This document shows positions 20,481 through 32,779 of a stretch of 64,000 nucleotides of DNA, one piece after another. The notes below the pieces were generated by a model. It did not search any database, was not told the origin of the DNA, and worked only from the letters and a program-made list of their open reading frames with translations. The first letter of the stretch is position 1; every line of letters begins with the position of its first letter. Source of the stretch: Dipteris shenzhenensis (lineage: Eukaryota; Polypodiophyta; Polypodiopsida; Gleicheniales); assembly GCA_047967505.1 (NCBI GenBank), contig CM106541.1. One strand, written 5' to 3'. The translations under genes were made by a program, and so were the position numbers.

Positions 20481-23300
20481 GGCCATTAAATTTTTGTAGC
20501 AAGATTAGATTAGCAATATTTAGCAAGATTTGGCAAGATCAAGATAAGATTGCACCTTCACAGCTTGTAGAGAGGTTGCAACCGTGTTATTCATATATCA
20601 TTTTATTCCATATTTCAAGAATATTCTCACAATATTGCACAACCTAGACATCATGGTTGGATTGATTTTGCAATTGCATCATTGACAATTCTTCCCTTAT
20701 GGTTGATAGTGAATGGGAGAGGACTTGTGAGAACGTTCTAAAATAAGATGGCTTCATTGTTGAATTTAACAAGGGATTTTGGCATGTCATTTAGGATGTT
20801 TTGATTAGTATGCTTAATTTTATGTGTTACAATGGTGTTCTATTAGAAGGCATGACTAATTATTCGAGCTAGTAGATAGAGGTGTGATGCTCATCATGGA
20901 GGCACCAAGGCTCCAATATGAGGCGACATTGAGCCTTGCAACAATGGCTACCTCTCTAGCCAAGAGCAGATCAAGTTTCGTATCATTGCTCTATGCCAAG
21001 TCGGGGATGAGGCACACTATAAAAGAGGAGGAGGGGAAGGAGTAGGGTAGGGTGAGACAAAAGGTCTCTTGTAGAGTAATGGGTGCTAGGGCCTACTAGC
21101 CAAAGAAATGAAACTTTGTGATCGATAATGGCAGATAGGTTATGAGCATGAGTCGCATTGTCATTGGTGTAGAGATGATAGAGGGAAGAGGATGGAGATA
21201 TAGGCATTTAGCAAATGTAGATTCCACCCCATAAGATCCATATCTTGTAATGGGTGGAATCAATGTCAAGAATTAAAAATCTTGACAAGGCAATAGTTGA
21301 TTGATGGCCAAAAGTACATGTGGACCAATGCATATTTTCCATAGTTTCCATGCACACCAAATATTTGTGAAAATTAATTTTCCCTTTCACAGGCATATAA
21401 CCATGGTGGATGCCCCTTGGCCTTCTTTGTCCCACTCTCTCCCAGTCTTGGTAGCAAAGCCTTGTGCCTCCCCTTGCCTCATGGTAGTAGTAGCCCTCTT
21501 GGCAAGCATTTTCTCTCCCCCCTACACCGACCTCTGCTCGTCCGTTGCTTCAACTCGCCTAGCCATGTGATTGCCCTGCCATCCATCAAGGTTGAGCCAA
21601 GATTCCTAGCTATGGTGAAAGGGAGGTGGCTCAACGGGTTTCCTTGTGCCCCCTTCAACCCTGTCTACATTAGGTTAGCTACTTCTTGTTAAATTATGCT
21701 AGGTTTCATTAATACTATACATTATGTTAATCAGAATAGCTTATGTCAGCTTCTGTTAAGCAGAAGTGCCAATACCTTAATGCCAATTTATGAAATTTAA
21801 TGTGAATTTTTTACTTAGAAAATGAAAAATATAGGTGCTTGAATCACTCTCATATCATCTAGATTACAAGAGTTACAAATTCTCATCAAAACGCTCACAA
21901 AACGGTACTCATTATGTTTGAGATACACTATGCAAAACAGTGCAAAACTACAATTAGGCCCATTAAACAGATTTCTGGAACTTTGAAATCTAGAAACAAG
22001 ATTTCTCTTCATGCGATGTTATGAATTCTAGTCATTTATATGTTCTATAAGTTGTACCATGAGACGCTCTTGGAAAGATATTAGTCACCAAAAAAAGCAG
22101 CGTTAATGTCATACCACACTCTGATACACTCCACCTATGTCAAGAAGATGTAGGTTGAAAGTAATGGAAAATAAGTTGCCAAGAAGAATGCAACTCATAA
22201 TAGATTGCAACAAAGAAAACAATCAAGTAGCCACATCTTCTGGTCTTCTACATCCCTTTATCACAAAATCAGCATCTAATACGTGACAATAATATAAATT
22301 ATATATGCACATAGCTTATTGCATATGCGCATAGCTTATTGCTTCATCACTACATGTATGACTATAATATAAGTGCATTTAGGACCTTTGCTCCAACTCC
22401 ATGCTAACAACTATGTACAACCACATCCATGACAACTCGGGGAGATTTTAGCATTGTCCTTCTAATAACTAATCCAGCACTAGATGCTGCAAACAACAAG
22501 ATGCCATTTCTAGGCCTTTTTAGGCATTGTGTAGCATGAGTGTAGCATATGGCGCAAACAACAAGATGCCATTTCTAGGCATTGTGTAGCATATATAATA
22601 CCTCGAGAAAAGATATGGTCTAAGAAGCTAGAAAGGGTCCTCTTTAATCTTTGAAGATACCATACATAAGAGCCTTCTTTAGCTCTCAATGTAGCAGACA
22701 CAAGGGCTTATGTTCTCCTAACCTAGAAATAGTTTTATTCTTTCATTTACTTTGAATTGATCATGTTTACCATATTCTAGTTCAAACTGTCATTGGTAGT
22801 GATGCTCATGGTACTTGCTAATCTACAACTCTAGGCACAAGTGTGTGAGAAACCCTCAAGCATAATGGGATTTTCACTCAATGAAAAATTTTCCTTTTGC
22901 TTTGATCCCTTATTGCTATATGGATACTATACTTTCCAAGTGGGAGAATCCTTTTGAATAGGGCTATCTAAAAATAAACACCTTACTTCTTTACTCTCAC
23001 AAGTTTTATCTGATGGATTTAATTATAGAAGTGGCTCTCCACTATCTATCCTTTTTTAAATAATAGATCAATTATTTGAGAGCCTGAAGGACCTTTACAA
23101 AGGCGGTGCTAAATAGACTAAGTAGAACTAAAGAAAATCAAGTATAAGAGGCATCAACTTCAAAAATACTCCTCCACCATTGATTCAATGCAATCCCTCT
23201 GTGGATAGAAAGAAAAAAAAAGAGAGTGACGGGATAAAAAAACTTCAAAAAATAAATTCAAAATTAATGGTGTTCATCAAGATTAGAGATCAATGTATGC
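20481..23300. other. Spacer; possible LTR-like promoter at about 21015
   Basis: No gene recognised. A TATA-like CACTATAAAAGAGG (about 21014-21027, +) followed by purine-rich sequence looks like an LTR promoter, but I could not find a partner LTR. A 27-bp sequence starting CAAACAACAAGATGCC is repeated at about 22490 and 22555. Otherwise AT-rich with short accidental frames. Confidence 0.4.
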
Positions 23301-23309
23301 AAGAAAGCA

Positions 23310-23560
23310 TAGCATCCTCATAGCATCCTAATCTCATCCTAATGAAAAGGCCAAAAAAGAGCAATAAAGAGACAAAATCGTAGCATCATAATCTCATCCT
23401 AATGCAAAGGCCAAAAAGAGCAATAAAGAGAGAAAAGGTTTTTAGAATTCTCTAGAATTCATGAAAGCATAGTATCCTAATCTCATCCTAATGCAAAGGC
23501 CAAAAAGAGTAATAAAGAGAGAAAAGGTTTTTAGAATTCTCTAGAATTCAAGAAAATGCA
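23310..23560. repeat. Tandem repeat, three copies of about 75-90 bp
   Basis: Copies begin near 23320, 23382 and 23471 with the shared words AATCTCATCCTAATG and AAGGCCAAAAAGAG. The last two also share GGTTTTTAGAATTCTCTAG. Not coding. Confidence 0.85.
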
Positions 23561-24550
23561 AGAGGAGAGCTTACTCATTTCAAAAGGAAAATGCCATTAA
23601 TAGCATTTCAAAATGTCCCATGACATAAGCCACTCTACGCAAATATCCATGTCACATGTTGCAAGCTTCTAAATAATTTTTAATATAAAACACCCTTCTA
23701 TATATTAACCTTTGGGTAGTAAATTACTTCCTTATGTATATATAAATCTGTAAGTAATTGAATTAATAAAAACCCATCTTTTGAACTCACATGATAGGGT
23801 TACGTATGATGAGTGACCCCCCTGAGCTGATAACCACTCAGAAAATTGCCGAGCATTTATCCTCACTAAATGTAATCTTTTGGACTCTAAGTCTCTCAGC
23901 AAAACTACTGAGTTATTATAAATGTAATCTCTTTTGTTAAACTTTTGCTCCATGAGGCTCTCAGCAATTGCTTAGTTAGTTTTTATAAATTGTCTTTAGA
24001 TGTAAATGTAATCTCAAACTTTTGCTCCATGAGGCTCTCAGCAATTATCTTTGGATGTAATCTTTTTGTTCACCTTTCGCTTTCAACAATGGCTGAGTTA
24101 TTACACTCAACAGGCATGGTGGTTGCAAAAAAATACATTTTCCTTGGTTTAAGATTAACTACAAAACCCTCATTGAAATAGAACAAGTATGGTGGTTGCA
24201 CAAGCAAAAAAAAATTCCTTTGTTTAGGATTAACTTTTAGCCACTTGTTTAAAACTATTCCTTGCACTCTCACTACACTATCACAACATGATGTTCCAAC
24301 AATCAGGTTGGTTTAAAACCTAATTGATGGCACATTAAAAGAACACAAATTAAGAAAGGGGACCCCTCGATGCAAAATATATGAACAATTGTGGGACTCC
24401 AACGTGGATCTTAGGTGACCCAGCCAATTAATGTAAATACATTTTCTTTGGTTTAGTTAGGAGTAGCTATAGCCACCACTAAAATACCTCCAAGAACCAG
24501 TGCGGTGGTTGCATCAAGTCAACGTCAGTGTAGTGGTCATGAATCTAGAT
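23561..24550. other. AT-rich spacer
   Basis: No gene seen. A GCTCCATGAGGCTCTCAGCA phrase occurs twice, at about 23947 and 24024. Otherwise simple AT-rich sequence. Confidence 0.5.
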
Positions 24551-24573
24551 CACTACAAAAAAACTACGTGTAG
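24551..24573 (+). other. Orphan CACTA-like terminus
   Basis: CACTACAAAAAAACTACG matches the standard terminal sequence of plant CACTA elements. No opposite end was found in the window, so this is either a solo end of a deleted element or chance similarity. Confidence 0.35.
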
Positions 24574-24701
24574 ATGACAGGTGGCAAGCTGGGAAGATGA
24601 TAGGTGGTGAGTTTCAGGTAGACAATAAGATAAAATGTGGACAGTCTAATACACAAAGATGCATCATAGAGACTACACAAAGGAGGGTAGGTGTGTCATG
24701 A

Positions 24702-24818
24702 GATGTGTCAAGCCCTACGATGTTCAAAACAACAAGTTCTGATGTGTCGAGCCCTACGATGTTCAAAACAACAAGTCTTGATGTGTCGAGCCCTACGATG
24801 TTCAAAACAACAAGTTTT
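24702..24818. repeat. 39-bp tandem repeat, three copies
   Basis: Units at 24702-24740, 24741-24779 and 24780-24818, each GATGTGTCGAGCCCTACGAT plus a 19-base remainder, with very few differences. The unit is exactly 13 codons, so on the minus strand it encodes a repeating NIVGLDTSELVVL peptide, but the frame is short and I do not call a gene. Confidence 0.95.
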
Positions 24819-24941
24819 GATTGACTCTATCTAATTACTAGGTGGTTACAAGCTAAGGGTACCCATTTTGGTTAGTCTGGGGCAAAGTGGGACACTTGAA
24901 ATACAAATGAACATGGAATTTGGGCAGCGGCAAGCAACTAT

Positions 24942-25585
24942 ACCTTGATGGAGGTATTTCATTCAATGAGGAGGTGGTACATGGCACGTCCTCTAGGTTC
25001 AAAAATGCTACAAGGCATTCCATGCACATTTCAGTACCTAAATCGAGGTAATTTGAATCCTACATGGCATGGTAGAAAAAGGTCTATATGGCATTGTCTA
25101 ATCATCACATACCTTGATCGAGGTGTTTCAACAATCCTACATGGCAACCAAAACCTCGATCAAGGTAGTTAGGACCATCTTATGTGGATAGTCTACTTGT
25201 TCATGAAGAAGCAAGATACATGTGGAAAACCTTACGTGTCAAAAACCTCGATCAAAGTATTCCATGTGGCCAAAAAATATGAACATGTCAATATGTTGTG
25301 TATACTACATGGCATACACATGGCACATGGTATGTTAACATGCATACCTCGATCGAGATCCTTCATGTAATTTTAATATAAAGTTAATATATTAATATTA
25401 GTATATTAATACAAGGTTAGTATAGCTTAGTATTACATTAACAATACCTCGACCGAGGTCCTTAATAAGATAGTAATATGAGGTTCATAATTTATTAATA
25501 TGAGGTTAATATAGTAATATGTGATCAGTAAGTATAGGGTAAAATATTAACATAAGTTTAGTATTACTAATACCTCAATCGAGAT
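24942..25585. repeat. Cluster of eight 14-bp palindromic boxes (ACCTCGATCGAGGT)
   Basis: Variants of the self-complementary box ACCTCGATCGAGGT occur at 24942, 25036, 25111, 25153, 25245, 25346, 25447 and 25572, spaced 42-125 bp with a preference for about 92-101 bp. Between them ACATGGCA / CATGTGGC words also recur. No coding frame explains them. They may mark a degenerate tandem repeat of about 100 bp or a binding-site array. Confidence 0.7.
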
Positions 25586-25589
25586 ATTC

Positions 25590-26500
25590 TTAATTTAATT
25601 TGAATTTTTATTTTTTAAAATTAAAAAATCACAAAAAGATCAAGGCATTACTAATATTAAGGTAATTTTAACCTATACTAGTACTAATATTAACTATAGT
25701 AATTTAATATTAAGCTATTAACCTATACTAATGTAACCCTGATCTATGTAATAATGACTAATACTATGCATATTAATATAATATTAACCTATATTATGCA
25801 TGGTATATATAGGGGTGAGTAAGTGGAAAATCAGAGTCATTTGGATGGCGGAGATGCAAAATACCTCTACAAGGTGGCAAGTGTAGAAGTGGCATGCCAA
25901 TGTGGGTGCATGAGCATGGGAGAGGTATTACTATCATACATGGTGCATGGTTCCATCCCTTGGGTGCCACCTCATTCGAGGTATATTAGAGTAATCCCAT
26001 ATACAATGTGGAAAATGAAGGTAGGGGTTTCCCTTCATAACTTTTCCAAGCCTCCACATTTTGATGTGAAGTCATTTTCCTACACCTATGCCTAGCATTG
26101 AATGCCTACCTTGTGATCACTCCTCCTCTAGCATTTCTTGTCCCCATTCTTAGCATTTGATATTATCCTCCCACTTGACACCCCCCCCACTTGTCACCCC
26201 CCCTCCTTTCCCCCTTCCCTTTCCCTCTTCCCCCCTTCCCCCACCCTCTTCGCCTCCCCTCTTTCACCTTCCCCCCCATTCCCACCCTCTTCCCCCTCCC
26301 CTCCTAAGTTCTCCCCTCCTTCCCCATATCCCATCATCTTCCTCTCCCCTCCTACTCCGTCTCCTCACCTTTTCTCATTCCTCTTCCCTTGCCTCCTAGT
26401 CCTTCTCCTCTCTTTTTCTCATCCCCCTTGCCCCTCTCATCCCTCCTTATCCATCCTAGCTCTCATTTTTCCACCTGTATTTGTCTTTTTCCCCTTTTGG
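25590..26500. other. Spacer; AT-rich then CT-rich low complexity
   Basis: Very AT-rich up to about 25800 with many TTAATA words, then a 90-codon open frame at 25823-26095 (+) with no recognisable domain, then a C/T-rich tract at about 26165-26450 that gives long Pro/Ser frames by composition alone. Confidence 0.5.
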
Positions 26501-26830
26501 ATCAAGGAGTACCCCTTTCAAAGCTCATAGAGTCCCTTAATAGGGAGCTATCAAATATTCATGCTAGAGCTCGTGACACCCCATCTATCCTCTATCTTGT
26601 TAGTGACCTAGAGTCCATGTTGGCATCCTTGTGTAGTTTAGGTAGCACAGCCACCATGGAAGATTGGTTGGGTAGAGCATCTTGCTCCTATATTTGAGGT
26701 CCTTTCACATGAGGATGTGAGGAATTTGCATGGGACTATGGATGTTATCTTAAACATGTTCTTGGACAACAATGGCAATAGGCTAGCGATTGGAAAACCC
26801 TTGACGATATCTAGGTATTCTAACTAGAGT
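26500..26830 (+). other. Unidentified coding remnant
   Basis: Protein-like plus-strand sequence: KLIESLNRELSNIHARARD and LVSDLESMLASLCSLGS, then after a frame change near 26680 LAPIFEVLSHEDVRNLHG and VILNMFLDNNGNRLAIG. I do not recognise the family. The frame change indicates a pseudogene or a retroelement gag remnant. Confidence 0.3.
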
Positions 26831-27458
26831 CGATATGTGGATCCTAACCATGGAAGAATGCCTAATAATCATCAAATTCACTTATCTTTGGCATGCAGTT
26901 GTATGCAAAGTTTGTATTAGGACAAGGCGTAGACTATAATAGCAGGAAACCTAGTAGTGGAGCTAGTAGTGGGAGGATGCAGGACTAGACTTTTGCTCAA
27001 TGTGCATGACCTGTTGCACATGGTGTTGGTGTGCTGCGCTCAAAAGGGAGGCATACATTTGTACCAGCCTCTTCTATACAGGCGGTAGGGACCTAGATCA
27101 TGGTGCAGATCAATTTTGTTGAGTCCATCCATCATGTGTTGGGTGATACTTCAAGATCCCACTCTCCTATTCGCATGTTATATATCACTTTTCTTATTTC
27201 CTTTTCTTATAGTTGTATGTTGAAGCTTGTGGGACTTCAAGATCTGAGCCTCCTATCAGCATGGTATATATCACTTTTCTTATTTCAAACTTATAGCTGT
27301 ATATTGAAGCTTGTGGTACTTAATCTTTGAAATGTTATGCAGGTGCCATCATCGAGATGCAAGTTCTGTTCGTGCATTATCATCTTTATCTCTTGTTAGC
27401 CCTAGACATGTATGTGCTTCTTTTTCAAACTTGTAATACGCTCAAATTGGATTTTATT
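26830..27458. other. Spacer before LTR element copy 1
   Basis: No gene seen. A phrase around TATATATCACTTTTCTTATT occurs twice (about 27179 and 27265), about 86 bp apart. Confidence 0.4.
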
Positions 27459-27902
27459 TGTTGACAGGTATTTAGGCACCTAGGCTAAGTAGATCCATGT
27501 GGAATTTGGAGGTCACAAGTCATGTAGATGAGTAGCAATTACCAAGGACCATGAGGGGTAGTTATAAGTCCTTTTGGATAATGGTATCTTGATGTATGGT
27601 AGTTAGACTGATGTCTGACCAGGATTTTAGACCATGTATTCCCCTTTGGCAAGTTCAGATGTTGATCGAATGCACATTTATCCATGCTTCTGGTGGCTAT
27701 GTGTTGTTGAAAGAGGAAAGATTTTTCATTTATCTTTATTTGTTGTATCTACTTTTGCCTTGAAGGATACATTTTGAGCTCATAATACAGTCCAAGTTAT
27801 GTTCGACTAGCTTATGTCTAACTACGACGAGCTTCTATTTTTGCATTGTTTTAGTGTCTTTGCATTCATGCATTATCTTCTGGGCAAGTTTATCCCACAA
27901 CA
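27459..27902 (+). repeat. 5' LTR of copy 1
   Basis: 444 bp, TG...CA ends. Matches 29823-30274 along its length with many substitutions. The first 100 bp or so also match 49168-49270. Confidence 0.8.
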
Positions 27903-28658
27903 CATTTGGCAATCCTACAGTTGGTTCGTTCGTCAGAAGGCCTTGGCATTGAGGCAAATTAAAGAACATGAAGAGAATGATAGTTATTCAAGATTTGATG
28001 CTGCAGCGTGAAGATTCCTGCAAGAATGGAGTCAAAGAAAGGGATAGCTATTATGAAGATTGTTGAGCTATTGATGTCCTACTCAAGAAAGGAGCATAAG
28101 AGTTACTACTACAAGGATGCTATGGGAGAAGAGGTTGCAAAGGCCTCAAAAAACTCTTCAAAGAACATGAACTGCAAGAGCAAATCAATGAATTGCTACA
28201 GGCGGCAAAGAACAAAGCAAGTACCAAAGAAAAAAGCAACGACAAGCCAAAAAGCTCAAGGTGGCAAGGAAGGAGCAAGCATGCAATGAAGCAAGGAGGG
28301 ATACCTAGAGGACCAATGAACTAAACCATTGGAAATGTCGCGGACAAGAGAAGCTATTGCTGGATGAGCACAACCATGTTTCTTTGCCAAGAAAGCTCAA
28401 TCTAGAAGGATTGGTTCCCCCTCCAAATCTCTTCACAAAGTTCTACAAGCAAGCAACATCAGATGGTGATGGAAGAGTCTCCGCATGATCAAGGTCACCT
28501 CGCTGCAGTTCCAATTGCCTACTACTATGGCATTGCAGCTGGCTGGCAAGCAGTGCTACCAGGTGCACTTGATGGGGGCTACTCATAGGTGCTCTTACCA
28601 CTGTCTCAGATTGGAGTATGTTGCCAGGCCACCATGAGCTTTTCGAAGACTAGAGGCT

Positions 28659-28913
28659 ATGGGTAGAGTTGAGCCAGCCATGCTATGCAATCATATTTTG
28701 GCTTATATTCAGATTGTTGGCAAAGATCCAGTTGTTTGGGAGGACTTGAGTGCTAAAGCACAAAATAAAAATTTAGAAACAAATGCAAACAAAGATGATG
28801 CTGAAGTTTATGCTGATGTTCATGAAATGATAAGGATGAAAGATGAAGGGAAAAGGAGGAGTTTTAACCCGGAGCCAAAAGAGCCCAAAATGGAGCCCGG
28901 AGGAGTCCCCTAA
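28659..28913 (+). pseudogene. Acidic/basic ORF inside LTR element copy 1
   Basis: 84-codon frame ending in a Pro/Glu-rich tail (KRRSFNPEPKEPKMEPGG). Its middle part is homologous at DNA level to 41600-41735 in the second copy, so it belongs to the element rather than to a host gene. No enzymatic domain is visible. Confidence 0.4.
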
Positions 28914-29822
28914 GATCACCTCTACTTCATACTACAAATGATCAAACACCTAGCATATGATCAAGGTCGGCAAATGAAAGCTTGCAAGCATGATAAAAAG
29001 CAAACAAAAATTCATCAAACAGTCTAACAATATGTCCGACAAAAAGCCAAGCATGTTTCAGGATGTCCAATGATGGAAGCCAGATGCATTTTGAAGGTTG
29101 GAAACAATCCAAAAGATGGATTTTCAATATGATCTGAGTAAAAGGAAGTTTTCAAAGTTTGAAGGTTCTTGTTGTGATCTTTAATTCAACATCCGGTGAT
29201 CAAATAGTTGGCATAAGGTGAACAAACAGTCCGACAATTCACTGTGTAGTGCAATGATAGTTTGACTATCTATTCTCCTATTACTGATGCATTTTTCAAA
29301 ATCTGACTAGAAAAAATATTTCTAAATTGTATTAGCTTTCTCAATGTATTTTTGGACTCTGTCATTGCAAATATTTTGATATCTCATTTGCAGTCCGACA
29401 ATAATCTGATATCAGTCCCAACTAGTTCTAACAGTTCAAGTGTGGTGGATGCTAAACACAAATCAGAATTCAAAATTTGGGAAGTTTAATCAAGGTCAAA
29501 TGCAAATTTTTCCAAGAAGAGTGATGGATTTCTTTGAGGAATTTACATCGACATATGTTGCAGATGTTGGAGCTTCATTGACATATTGCTCTTTGCTTCA
29601 TCGGAGCCAATGGAATGTGAACATGCTAATTCATGCATGGTTCTACTTACTCATTTTGTATGAACTAGAATGGATGACATTATATTTCATGGGTTACCAG
29701 CCTTGGCATATAGTCATGGAATGGTATAATTGTAATCAGTAAAACCTACACTATGGAGGTTAAGAAGGGTTCGTGTCTATGCTTTTTTGTTCCAAAAAGA
29801 GCTACCCACTGGAAGTGCTAGG

Positions 29823-30274
29823 TGTTGAGGGGTATTTAGGCACCTAGGCTAAGTAGATCCATGTGGAAGTTGTAAGTTCACAAGTCATACAGATGAGTGG
29901 CAGTTACCAAAACCATGAGGGGCAATTATAACTCCTTTTGGATACCGGTATCTTGATGTATGGTAGTCAGACTACAATCTAACCAAGATTTTAGACCATA
30001 TATTCCCCTTTGTCAAGTTGGATGCTGATCGAATACACATTTCTCCATGCTCCTAGTGGTTTTGTGTTGTTGAAAGAGGAAAGATTTTTCATCTATCTTT
30101 CTCTTTTATATCTACTTTTGCCTTGAAGGATACATTTTGAGCACATGATACAGTCCCCGACTAGCTTCTATCTAATTAGCTTCTGTCTGCTGACTAGCTT
30201 CTGTTTCTACACTGTTTTGTTGTCTTTGCATTGCTTATGCATAATCATGTTCTTGGCAAGTTTAACCCATAACA
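29823..30274 (+). repeat. 3' LTR of copy 1
   Basis: 452 bp. Preceded by element sequence (about 29700-29822) that reappears almost unchanged just before the LTR fragment at 49168. Confidence 0.8.
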
Positions 30275-30748
30275 TTAATTTTTTATGATGTGTGTTTGTA
30301 TTTCATTTTATTACTTATTTAGTATCTTTAGATTTCTTTGGTGGCTGTTTTAGATTATTAAATAGTATGGACTTCATTTTAGACTTAACACCATATTAGT
30401 AAATTTGGGAAAATCCTAATACTTTGGGAATTTTCTTTCAATGTACTTTCCAATGTATCTTGAGTATGACATCTTGAAATCTACCAAAGCATGTGCATTT
30501 AGAACCTACTCTTTAAGAGCTTTCCAAAGAGATGCCACATGAGGGGGTTTTGACAAAATCTTGAAAGGATCTTATGTGCTCCATTTCAAGTTGTTTGCAA
30601 AATGGGACTTGGGATTTTCCCAAATTCCTAATATGGTTGGTTGAGCATATGTCCAAGTTAGTAGATTAGTTTTGGCTAGCATCTTAGTCATTTACATGGC
30701 CATATAAGAATGTTAGTCAATTAGAATGTTGTATGAGCACTTATCCAT
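30275..30748. other. Spacer between LTR copy 1 and the hAT element
   Basis: AT-rich, no gene seen. Ends with GACCTTAT, the left target duplication of the hAT element. Confidence 0.5.
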
Positions 30749-30756
30749 GACCTTAT
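30749..30756. other. Left 8-bp target duplication of the hAT element
   Basis: GACCTTAT here and again at 36708-36715. Eight-base duplications are diagnostic for hAT transposons. Confidence 0.85.
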
Positions 30757-30900
30757 GTAAGTTGCATTAATTCGCTCGAATTTTTTTTCCGATTTGAAAA
30801 AACGCGAGAAATCACGATTTTCCCGAATTAAAACGAATCCAATGATTTTTCCTAATTTATTCGTACGAATAGGTTATTCGTACAAATAAACGTAGTATAA
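30757..30900. repeat. hAT left terminal inverted repeat region
   Basis: Starts GTAAGTTGCATTAATTCG, then A/T runs with ATCACGATTTTCCCG, then TTATTCGTACGAATAGG. Pairs imperfectly with 36530-36707. Confidence 0.75.
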
Positions 30901-31483
30901 ATATGAAACAACTATTGTTACATCCAGCTGTATTCTTGAGCCACCTGCTTGCCTGCTGCCACCTATTGGTTGCCTACTTGCTACCTCTTGCTTCCATACC
31001 TACCATCTCTCGTCATAGGTACCTTATTGCACCTTACTTTTATTATAGTCTTTCGTTAGTAATCAATGTTTCTCTCTCTCTTGTTTTGTTTAAGACTGGC
31101 TAGTTGTGTATTGCAGTCTAAGTTAGATATCATGCGACGTTGTCTTAGACACTTAGTCTGGCACTCAACTGAGTTGTGTGTTGCAGCCTAAGTTAGAAAT
31201 CATGCGATGTGCTTTTAGACACTTAGTCTGGCACTCAACTGTCCCTTGATAGTTGTGTGTTGCAGTTGAATCCTAGTGTTAGATGGTGAAGTCCACGATT
31301 AGGTTATACCTAGGTCATTTTTTGTGTTTTGATTTTTTATAGTATGTTACATGATTTGAGGCTTGAGCTTGAGTTGAGAGGTTATACCTAAGTAATTTCT
31401 TAGACTGCTTGCATTGATTTTCTTATTGCATCTAGCACTGAATTCTTTTTTGAATTCTGTGTTGCAACTTACTGCATATGAGA

Positions 31484-32625
31484 TGGCTCATGTAGGTGAG
31501 AAGAGGAAGTGTCAACAACCTGATCTCACAAAGTCTCATAGGAAGATGCTGAAAAACGAGAATGTACACTTCTTAATGAATGTCGATCAGGACATCATTG
31601 AGACATCTTTCCAAAATGGTGAAAGTGGTGTACAAAATTTGGTGAGGACAATGACAGAGCATGGAGGGAGGACCTTGCATGATCGATTTCCAGATGTTTT
31701 TACAGTAGAGTCTATAGACACTTAGTATTTGTACCACTTAGCGATGGAGGGCTGACGATGCCTCAGTCAAATAGATCGAGACATAAACTCATGTGACACA
31801 AAGTGGGAGGGTCCTGCTGTAGATGCCAAGGTCACATATATCAAGAATGCGTGGCGAGGTTACAAAGGCAAAGGAGCTGCCTCGACCTTCCTTCCATCAA
31901 TGCACCCACATCCCCAAGCACAACCGTAACCACAAGCATCAATGCACCCACGCCCCCAGTCAGATGTTGCATTACATCCATCACAACCACAAGCAAAAGT
32001 TCCTCCTTCTTTTTCACATCTCCCACCACATGCACGATCACATTTCACCACATCTTTTGTGCCTCCATTTGTGCCTCCTACTGCACGCGCAGACCAGTTT
32101 TCATCTCCCATATTTTCACCTACACCACAAATGCATAATATATCTGTACAAGCATATACATTCCCATCTCCTTCATTCTCGCCTGCACAAGCACCATGCA
32201 CATCACATGGCTTGCGTGATCATGTAGAAGTGCCAAGACCCATGCGGCCCATACTACTTCAGTGACGAGACATCCGATTCATGCCTAGTGCAACTGTGGG
32301 CATAGGCACGAAAGGAACAATCAACATGTGCAATATTCTTATCGCTCCCTTTGAAAGGGACAAGATTTATGCATGTAAGATGCTAAGGGTTTCTGTGTCC
32401 ATTGATGCATTGAAGGCCAACGCATTAGAAGAAGCCACATGCTTGGGCGATGTCGTACATTTGGGCATCATCCGGGAAATAGGTCTAGTCCATGACAACA
32501 ACCCAACGATACTATTTCCGTTTTGGAATGGAAATCATTTGGAAAGATGGCTAACCTACCTCGAACATGATGGAAAGCGACCATCTCCAGTGTTTCACAG
32601 AGATGATGTGAAAATGCCTGCTTGA
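31484..32625 (+). other. Unidentified plus-strand reading frames inside the hAT element
   Basis: Protein-like segments run opposite to the transposase: MAHVGEKRKCQQPDLTKSH (31484-31723), a His/Pro/Ser-rich stretch (31803-32265), and after a TGA a frame with PFERDKIYACKMLRVSVSID and LGDVVHLGIIREIGLVHDNN (32281-32625). Stops and frame changes separate them. I do not recognise a family. They may be an accessory gene of the element, a captured host fragment or an older nested element. Confidence 0.35.
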
Positions 32626-32779
32626 GCTCCACGGGTCCGTCACTGAGTAGCTCAAGCTCGTCTTCCTCTTCACTGAATGCACCCTCAGCAACTAATTATG
32701 TAGTCAATCATTGTCCAGCAATTCTCATTACAACGGCTTCGCTTGTTGCCCTAGCCGCAACATTAAATCCTTTCAACAA

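Larger units (their letters stand above)
27459..30274 (+). mobile_element. LTR retrotransposon copy 1, old, no recognisable pol
   Basis: Direct terminal repeats at 27459-27902 and 29823-30274 share the start TGTTGA..GGTATTTAGGCACC and an end CCCA(C/T)AACA, giving the usual TG...CA. Flanks TTATT and TTAAT differ by one base and fit a decayed 5-bp target duplication. The LTRs differ at many positions, so the insertion is old. The 1.9-kb interior lacks recognisable protease, integrase or reverse transcriptase. It has Lys/Glu-rich broken frames (about 28010-28500) and AGTCCGAC words before the 3' LTR. I see no convincing tRNA primer site after the 5' LTR. It is probably a non-autonomous or deleted copy. 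A related longer copy lies at 39-49 kb. Confidence 0.8.

Noticed and set aside
20850-21200. Solo LTR with a TATA box
   Set aside because: Only the promoter-like CACTATAAAAG is suggestive. I found no repeated partner, target duplication or primer site.
26138-26530. Pro/Ser-rich 130-codon ORF
   Set aside because: Composition artefact of a C/T-rich tract. Other frames are open over the same bases.
27903-27930. tRNA primer binding site after the 5' LTR of copy 1
   Set aside because: CATTTGGCAATCCTACAG only weakly resembles the iMet site TGGTATCAGAGC, and I cannot match it to another tRNA end from memory.
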